Made by a program: the position numbers and the translations under genes. From Brevundimonas sp. (GTDB lineage Bacteria; Pseudomonadota; Alphaproteobacteria; Caulobacterales; Caulobacteraceae), in NCBI GenBank assembly GCA_022712235.1, contig JALAGW010000003.1, positions 1 to 10,587 on the forward strand: a stretch of 10,587 bases of DNA. The letters are read 5' to 3'. Positions 6,820-10,587 of this stretch are shown here, piece after piece. A model generated the notes under the pieces. The model was not told the DNA's origin. It saw nothing but the letters and a program-made list of their open reading frames with translations, and made no database searches. Each line of letters begins with the position of its first letter. The first letter of the stretch is position 1.

Positions 6820-6914
6820 TCCGAGGTCTCCGTAAAGGTTCGAGGACGAGCCGCAGAGCGGACCTGAGGACATGCGCGCCCGTCGATCCGCGCACGCCTG
6901 CGCCGCAGCCACGC

Positions 6915-6945
6915 TCTATAACACGGGCGAAAGGGGCGATGACAA
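6915..6945 (-). promoter_or_regulatory. Probable sigma-70 promoter of the DUF3576-leuS-lptE-holA cluster
   Basis: Read on the minus strand, TTGTCA (6945-6940) and TATAGA (6920-6915, within TTATAGAG) are separated by 19 bases, or 18 if TTATAG is taken as the -10. The -35 matches TTGACA at five of six positions. Transcription would start near 6908, giving a leader of about 90 bases before the ATG at 6819. It is the best such pair I found on this strand of the divergent region. Confidence 0.45.
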
Positions 6946-7050
6946 GGCGAACCGATGTTCAAGCGGCGCGAAGTCGACTTATTGGCGTGGTGTCAGCGCC
7001 ACAGCACCCGCAAGAGTCGTGCGGAACGACCTGTGGATGACTACGTTCCG

Positions 7051-7078
7051 TTGACCGGGTGGACCAGCGGTGTCTAAT
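7051..7078 (+). promoter_or_regulatory. Probable sigma-70 promoter of the ntrZ-like gene
   Basis: TTGACC (7051-7056) and TCTAAT (7073-7078) each match the sigma-70 consensus at five of six positions with a 16-base spacer. Transcription would start near 7085 and leave a leader of about 67 bases before the ATG at 7152. This is the strongest promoter-like pair in the window. Confidence 0.5.
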
Positions 7079-7087
7079 CGCTGTGTT

Positions 7088-7142
7088 CTTGAGCTTCGGC
7101 TCGGGTTCAGGAAACAGGATCGGCGCTCAAGCCGGTCTCAAG
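7088..7142 (+). repeat. Alternative hairpins in the ntrZ-like leader
   Basis: CTTGAGC (7088-7094) can pair three ways. GAGC-TTCG-GCTC (7091-7102) forms a short stem closed by the very stable C(UUCG)G tetraloop. A perfect 7-bp match GCTCAAG lies at 7125-7131. CTCAAG at 7137-7142 overlaps the first bases of the AGGG ribosome-binding stretch (7141-7144). The arms are seen directly; a regulatory function is inference. Confidence 0.3.
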
Positions 7143-7151
7143 GGTTGGAAG

Positions 7152-7547
7152 ATGCGTTTCGTTGCGATCATCGCTGCGACTGTGGGCGCCCTGGCTATCG
7201 CCGGGACGGCTCATGACGCCTCGGCCCAGACCCGTCGCGCGCCCGCGGTCTCCCTGACCGAAGCCGCCCAGGCCTCGCATTCCGCGCCCACGCCGCAGCG
7301 CCGCGGCCTGCGCTGGAACGACAGCGGCCGCTGGGGCCTGAACTTCAACCTGAACCAGCCCGTCGGGCGTGAGACCGACTGGGGCGACGTCGAGGCCGGC
7401 GCCTATTACCGCCTCAGCCCGCGTCTGCGCGTCGGCGCCGCCGCCAACCTGGCTTCGCCCGAGATCGACCCGGCCCGCGCCCCCGAAAGCGCCGCCGACC
7501 GCCGCGCCGCGCCGCGCGTGCGTCTGGAAACCATCTTCAAGTTCTGA
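7152..7547 (+). CDS. ntrZ: Small exported protein, probable NtrZ family periplasmic regulator
   Basis: A 131-residue protein. MRFVAIIAATVGALAIAGTA followed by HDASA-Q is a clear Sec signal peptide with an AxA-type cleavage site near residue 26. The mature part contains GRWGLNFNLNQPVGR, DVEAGAYYRLSPRLRVGAA and a final RVRLETIFKF. This pattern and the position between leuS and cenR agree with what I remember of Caulobacter NtrZ, a small periplasmic protein reported to inhibit the sensor kinase NtrY. That identification is from memory of the family, not from a search. The ATG at 7152 is chosen over an upstream frame start at 7059 because it begins the signal peptide; AGGG at 7141-7144 is its likely Shine-Dalgarno. 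The alternating C-terminal residues and terminal Phe look like an outer-membrane beta-strand, so a surface location is the main alternative. The gene converges on the ThiE-like gene with a 12-bp gap. Confidence 0.7.
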   Translation: MRFVAIIAATVGALAIAGTAHDASAQTRRAPAVSLTEAAQASHSAPTPQRRGLRWNDSGRWGLNFNLNQPVGRETDWGDVEAGAYYRLSPRLRVGAAANLASPEIDPARAPESAADRRAAPRVRLETIFKF

Positions 7548-7559
7548 TCGCGCCGGACC

Positions 7560-8201
7560 TCAGGGTCTGAAGGCGGACTGCACGGCGTCCACGCCCGCGA
7601 TCCCGCACGCGCCCGATCCGATCAGGTCCGCGACATTGCCCGCCTTGATCCCGCCCAGGGCGTAGGTCGGGCAGGGGGCCAGCGCCGCCAGAGCCTTGAA
7701 GCCCTCTATCCCCAAGGCCGCCTTGGCCGCCGAAGCGCCGCCCGCCGGAAACACCGGAGACAGGACCAGGGCGTCCAGATCGCGCGCGCTCCTGATCGCT
7801 TCGGGCGAATGGGCCGCGCCGGTCAGCAGCCAGTCGGGTCGCCGTCCCGACAGGGCGTAGGCCGCCGACAGGGCCCGTTCGGGCAGATGCACCCCGTCCG
7901 CCTCGATCCGCTCGGCCAGATCGGCGTCCAGCCCAACCAGCAGCCTCACCCCGGCATCCTTGGTCGCCGCGCGCAGCCGCAAGCCCGTCTCCAGGGCGTT
8001 TGCGGCGCCGAAGTGCCGGAACACCACGCCCGCGCCGACCGGCAGATGGGCCGCCGTCTCCCACGGCCGAGGCGTGCGCGCCGGGTCGGTGAAGAAGAGC
8101 AGGGGAGGCAGGGCGTGTTTCGACGGGCTGACAGCCGCCGCCGCACGGGCTAGAGCCGTCGCCGTCCGCCACAGGGCGTCTGCGTCTTCGGTGAGGGTCA
8201 T
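7560..8201 (-). CDS. ThiE/TenI-like protein, divergent (annotated in relatives as thiamine phosphate synthase)
   Basis: A 213-residue TIM-barrel protein of the ThiE/TenI superfamily. Recognisable parts are ADGVHLPE (101-108), LLTGAAHSPEA (125-135, with the family His at 131), ALVLSPVFPAGG (144-155, where ThiE has GP.FPT.TK) and YALGGIKAGN (180-189), followed by GACGIAGVDAVQ. ThiE joins hydroxymethylpyrimidine diphosphate to thiazole phosphate; TenI is a thiazole tautomerase. Here the N-terminal QLR-K substrate motif of ThiE is replaced by VFRHFGA (60-66), the ND pair before ADGVHL is not conserved, and the 'T.TK' phosphate motif is altered. Thiamine phosphate synthase activity is therefore doubtful; a TenI-like or other role is as likely. 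The ATG at 8201 has AGAGG five bases upstream and overlaps the yggS ATG. The first 30 residues are Ala-rich and poorly conserved. Confidence 0.75.
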   Translation of the reverse strand: MTLTEDADALWRTATALARAAAAVSPSKHALPPLLFFTDPARTPRPWETAAHLPVGAGVVFRHFGAANALETGLRLRAATKDAGVRLLVGLDADLAERIEADGVHLPERALSAAYALSGRRPDWLLTGAAHSPEAIRSARDLDALVLSPVFPAGGASAAKAALGIEGFKALAALAPCPTYALGGIKAGNVADLIGSGACGIAGVDAVQSAFRP

Positions 8202-8910
8202 GACCGCCTCTAATCCTGCTTCCGCCGGTTCGTCCATCGCCGATCGCTTCGCCCTGGTGCGCGAGCGCATCGCCGAGACCTGCGTCGCGGCGGGTCGTGA
8301 TCCCTCGTCCGTGGTCCTGACCGCCGTGTCCAAGACCCAACCGGATGAAGCCTTGGAGGCGGCGCTCGCGACCGGCCAGCGCGTCTTCGGCGAGAACCGG
8401 GTGCAGGAGGCGCAAGGCCACTGGACCGCCCGTCGCGCCGCCTTCCCCGATCTGGAGCTGCGCCTGATCGGCCCCTTGCAGACCAACAAGGCGGTCGAGG
8501 CGGTCGCGCTGTTCGACGTCATCGAGACCCTGGATCGCGAAAAGCTGGCGGCGGCTCTGGCCAGTGCCATGCAGAAGACCGGCCGCCGTCCCCGCGTCCT
8601 CGTTCAGGTCAACACTGGCGCAGAGCCGCAGAAGGCCGGGGTCCTGCCTCAGGACGCCGACGCCCTGATCGTTTCGGCGCGCGAGATCCACGGTCTGAAC
8701 GTCGAGGGCCTGATGTGCATACCGCCGGCCGAAGAGGCGCCCGAACCGCATTTCAGCTTGCTGGCCGGGATCGCCGCGCGCAACGGCCTGTCGGTCCTGT
8801 CGATGGGCATGAGCGGGGATTATGAAACCGCCATTTCTTGCGGCGCCACCCATGTCCGGGTCGGTTCGGCCCTGTTCGGGGAACGAATTACGCCTCTAAA
8901 GCCCTCTTAA
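8200..8910 (+). CDS. yggS: YggS/PLPBP family pyridoxal phosphate homeostasis protein
   Basis: A 236-residue protein of the YggS/PROSC family, a single-domain alanine-racemase-like barrel that binds pyridoxal 5'-phosphate and buffers vitamin B6 and amino/keto acid pools without a known catalytic reaction. The PLP lysine is K45 in VVLTAVSKTQP. Other family blocks are GENRVQEA, LIGPLQTNK, VLVQVNTGAEPQKAG, EGLMCIPP, and the phosphate-binding end LSMGMSGDYETAISCGATHV with VGSALFGER. Length is normal. The ATG at 8200 places a short variable tail before the conserved helix IADRFALVRERI; GAGGG at 8193-8197 is a close-spaced (2-3 nt) Shine-Dalgarno. An in-frame GTG at 8191 is a possible alternative start. 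The gene diverges from the ThiE-like gene with overlapping start codons, so its promoter must lie inside that gene. Confidence 0.93.
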   Translation: MTASNPASAGSSIADRFALVRERIAETCVAAGRDPSSVVLTAVSKTQPDEALEAALATGQRVFGENRVQEAQGHWTARRAAFPDLELRLIGPLQTNKAVEAVALFDVIETLDREKLAAALASAMQKTGRRPRVLVQVNTGAEPQKAGVLPQDADALIVSAREIHGLNVEGLMCIPPAEEAPEPHFSLLAGIAARNGLSVLSMGMSGDYETAISCGATHVRVGSALFGERITPLKPS

Positions 8911-8933
8911 AGCGATGAAATAGCGGAGCGCCC

Positions 8934-8962
8934 TTGGCGAACCCCTCAAGCCTCGCCATTCT
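8934..8962 (+). promoter_or_regulatory. Possible promoter for a leaderless cenR transcript
   Basis: TTGGCG (8934-8939) and CATTCT (8957-8962) are 17 bases apart, and the second element ends six bases before the ATG at 8969. This would place the transcription start on the start codon. The -10 match is poor (three of six to TATAAT). The idea is supported mainly by the lack of any Shine-Dalgarno before cenR. Confidence 0.3.
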
Positions 8963-8968
8963 CTATCC

Positions 8969-9655
8969 ATGCCGACGCCCAAGACCATCCTGATCATCGA
9001 CGACGACGACGACCTGCGCGAGGCCCTGGCCGAGCAGCTGGCCCTGCATGAGGAGTTTCGTCCCGTCCAGGCCTCGACCGCGACCGACGGCGTGCGTCAG
9101 GCGCGCGAGGTTCGCGCCGACCTGATCCTGCTGGACGTCGACCTGCCCGACATGGACGGCCGCGAGGCCTGCCGCCTGATCCGCAAGGCCGGCGTCTCGA
9201 CTCCGGTCATCATGCTGACGGCCCAGTCGTCGGATTCCGACGCCATTCTGGGCCTCGACTCGGGGGCGAACGACTACGTCACCAAGCCCTTCCGGTTCGC
9301 GGTCCTTCTGGCCCGCATTCGCGCCCACCTGCGCAGCCATGAGCAGTCCGAGGACGCCGTCTTCCAGATCGGCCCCTACGAGTTCCGCCCGGCGTCGAAG
9401 ATGATGCTGGACGACAAGGGCAAGAAGGTCCGGCTGACGGAAAAAGAGACCAACATCCTCAAGTATCTCTATCGCGCCGGGGCCAAACCCGTGTCGCGCG
9501 AGGAGCTGCTGACCGAGGTCTGGGGCTATAACGCCGGGGTCACCACCCACACCCTGGAAACCCACATCTATCGCCTGCGCCAGAAGATCGAGCCCGAGCC
9601 CGGTCAGGCGCGCCTGCTGCTGACCGACGCGGGCGGCTACCGCCTGCAGCCCTGA
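8969..9655 (+). CDS. cenR: OmpR-family response regulator CenR (cell envelope regulator)
   Basis: A 228-residue response regulator. The receiver domain has acidic D11-D12, phospho-acceptor D56 (LILLDVDLPD), T84 and K106 (VTKPF). The winged-helix DNA-binding domain (about 130-228) contains RLTEKETNILKYLYRAG, REELLTEVWGYNAGVTTHTL, ETHIYRLRQKIE and DAGGYRLQP. Near-identity of long stretches with remembered Caulobacter CenR (EALAEQLALHEEF, KPFRFAVLLARIRA, LRSHEQSEDA) makes the assignment strong. CenR is an essential regulator there, working with the kinase CenK on envelope integrity; no partner kinase is in this window, as in Caulobacter, where the kinase is encoded elsewhere. The ATG at 8969 has no Shine-Dalgarno, and the nearest upstream ATG (8915) is cut off by a stop. 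A LysR gene follows after 7 bp. Confidence 0.92.
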   Translation: MPTPKTILIIDDDDDLREALAEQLALHEEFRPVQASTATDGVRQAREVRADLILLDVDLPDMDGREACRLIRKAGVSTPVIMLTAQSSDSDAILGLDSGANDYVTKPFRFAVLLARIRAHLRSHEQSEDAVFQIGPYEFRPASKMMLDDKGKKVRLTEKETNILKYLYRAGAKPVSREELLTEVWGYNAGVTTHTLETHIYRLRQKIEPEPGQARLLLTDAGGYRLQP

Positions 9656-9662
9656 CCGGACG

Positions 9663-10586
9663 ATGAGCGAGCGTCGTCCGACCCCGCCTCTGGTGGCGCT
9701 TCGGGCCTTCGACGCCGCCGCCCGCCTCGGCAGCTTCCGCGAGGCCGCCGAGGAGCTGGGCGTCACCCCCGGCGCCGTCAGCCGCCACATCAAGGCGCTG
9801 GAGATGCGGCTGGGCCTGCGTCCGTTCGACCGATTCAACCGCTCCGTGGTCCTGACCGCCGATGGACGCCGTCTGGCCCAGGGCGTGGCCGACGCCTTCG
9901 AGCGGCTGGAAAGCGCGCTGGAGGCCGTTCGCCCCGGCCGCAGCCGTCAGTTGAGAATCTCGGCCCTGCCGTCCCTGGCGGGGAAGTGGTTGTCGCCGCG
10001 CCTGCACCGTTTCAGCGAGGACAATCCCGACCTCGACCTGATCGTCTTCGCCGAGGACCGCATCGCCGACCTGTCGAACGGCGAGGCGGACGTGGCCCTG
10101 CGCTACGGCGAGGGTCCCTATCCCGGCCAGACGGCGCGTCGGTTGATGAGCGAGCGCCTGATCCCGGTCTGCGCCCCGTCCCTGGCGGCCGCGCGAAAGG
10201 TCAACACCCCGGCCGATCTGCTGGACGTGGTCCTGATCCATGAAACCTGGCACGACATGCCCTATGCGGACCGCATGGGCTGGAAGGCCTGGTTCGAGAG
10301 CGCCGGCGTCGTCGATCCGCGCGTCCAGAACTTGCGCGGCCCGGTCTTCAGCCACAGCCATCTGGCGCTGGAGGCCGCCCTGTCGGGACGCGGCGTGGCC
10401 CTGACGTCCGCTCCCCTGGCCGCCGACGACCTGAGGGAAGGGCGGCTGATCCATCCGGTCGATCACGCCCTGACCAACGATCTGGCCTATTGGGCCGTGG
10501 TCCTGCCCGAGCGCGCCGACGAGCCCAAGCTGCGGCGCTTCCTCAGCTGGATCGAGGCCGAGGCGCACGCCGATCCTGTCGGGTGA
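9663..10586 (+). CDS. LysR-type transcriptional regulator, GcvA/AmpR-like
   Basis: A complete 307-residue LysR-family protein. The N-terminal winged helix-turn-helix covers residues 1-60 (PPLVALRAFDAAARLGSFRE, AAEELGVTPGAVSRHIKALE), followed by RFNRSVVLTADGRRLAQGV and the linker helix. The effector-binding domain (about 95-300) starts with LRISALPSLAGKWLSPRLHR and continues with FAEDRIADLSNGEADVALRY, the typical style of the GcvA/AmpR subgroup, and ends in RRFLSWIEAEA. LysR proteins usually regulate a divergent neighbour, but here the gene is 7 bp downstream of cenR on the same strand, so it is probably co-transcribed and its target and ligand cannot be inferred. The ATG at 9663 has only a weak GGA upstream, consistent with translational coupling to cenR. 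The stop codon is one base before the window end. Confidence 0.88.
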   Translation: MSERRPTPPLVALRAFDAAARLGSFREAAEELGVTPGAVSRHIKALEMRLGLRPFDRFNRSVVLTADGRRLAQGVADAFERLESALEAVRPGRSRQLRISALPSLAGKWLSPRLHRFSEDNPDLDLIVFAEDRIADLSNGEADVALRYGEGPYPGQTARRLMSERLIPVCAPSLAAARKVNTPADLLDVVLIHETWHDMPYADRMGWKAWFESAGVVDPRVQNLRGPVFSHSHLALEAALSGRGVALTSAPLAADDLREGRLIHPVDHALTNDLAYWAVVLPERADEPKLRRFLSWIEAEAHADPVG

Positions 10587-10587
10587 T

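Larger units (their letters stand above)
6820..7151. other. Divergent intergenic region, 332 bp, no gene supported
   Basis: No convincing coding sequence lies here; frames extending into it are upstream runs of the flanking genes without ribosome-binding signals. It holds a leftward promoter (6915-6945) and a rightward promoter (7051-7078). Between them are a perfect 10-bp palindrome AAGTCGACTT (6971-6980), an inverted repeat TGGCG/CGCCA (6983-6987/6997-7001), a GANTC site GAGTC (7014-7018) and TGTGGATGA (7032-7040), which is one base from the DnaA-box form TGTGGATAA. The ntrZ-like leader (about 7085-7151) contains short alternative hairpins. Confidence 0.6.

Noticed and set aside
6820..6912. 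Extended N-terminus for the DUF3576 protein (start at 6912)
   Set aside because: The extra 31 residues hide the lipoprotein signal peptide and would run over part of the likely leader; the ATG at 6819 has a good ribosome-binding site.
7059..7151. Extended N-terminus for the ntrZ-like protein (start at 7059)
   Set aside because: It would put 31 residues before a clear signal peptide and begin upstream of the predicted transcription start.
7556..7567. GACC-TCAG-GGTC hairpin between the convergent ntrZ-like and ThiE-like genes
   Set aside because: A 4-bp stem without a T-run is too weak to call a terminator.
7537..8853. 438-codon minus-strand frame spanning the ThiE-like gene and yggS
   Set aside because: It is out of frame with the ThiE-like gene and antisense to yggS; both real genes show family motifs.
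1..10587. Search for mobile elements, CRISPR arrays, tRNA/rRNA or defence genes
   Set aside because: No transposase, integrase, tandem spacer-repeat array, tRNA-like cloverleaf or defence domain was seen; gene order and composition look like vertically inherited core genome.

Overview
This window is a stretch of core chromosome from an alphaproteobacterium of the Caulobacterales, most likely Brevundimonas or a close relative. The basis is high GC content, strong resemblance of ParA, ParB and the response regulator to what I remember of the Caulobacter crescentus proteins, and a gene order matching the Caulobacter origin-proximal block: rsmG-parA-parB, then a holA/lptE/leuS/DUF3576 cluster, ntrZ-like, thiE-like, yggS and cenR. 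No tRNA, rRNA, CRISPR, transposase, phage or defence gene was seen.

Layout. Bases 1-145 (+) are the 3' end of rsmG (gidB), overlapping parA (135-956, GTG start). parB follows (996-1880, TTG start). A near-perfect parS centromere site lies inside parA (305-320). A 62-residue basic protein of unknown function (1917-2105) ends the rightward group. It converges on a leftward cluster, and an 11-bp inverted repeat (2129-2164) covers the junction. Read in its own direction, the leftward cluster is a DUF3576 lipoprotein (6819-6373), leuS (6289-3707), lptE (3707-3225) and holA (3199-2147), with a probable sigma-70 promoter at 6945-6915.

A 332-bp divergent intergenic region (6820-7151) separates this cluster from a rightward gene for a small exported NtrZ-like protein (7152-7547). 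Next is a divergent pair, a leftward ThiE/TenI-like gene (8201-7560) and a rightward yggS (8200-8910), whose ATG codons overlap in one CATG. The window ends with the OmpR-family regulator cenR (8969-9655) and, 7 bp later, a complete LysR-type regulator (9663-10586).

How the genes work together. ParA, ParB and parS form the chromosome segregation system that places the origin at the pole. The leftward cluster mixes replication (HolA clamp loader), translation (LeuRS) and envelope assembly (LptE, DUF3576 lipoprotein). NtrZ and CenR point to periplasmic and envelope sensing. Everything here is recognisable housekeeping and I do not see an undescribed multi-gene system. The points that merit a second look are regulatory or structural: the shared CATG start of thiE-like/yggS, competing hairpins over the leuS ribosome-binding site, leaderless-type promoters at cenR and the 62-aa gene, a ThiE-like protein without the usual substrate motifs, and the small basic protein beside parB.
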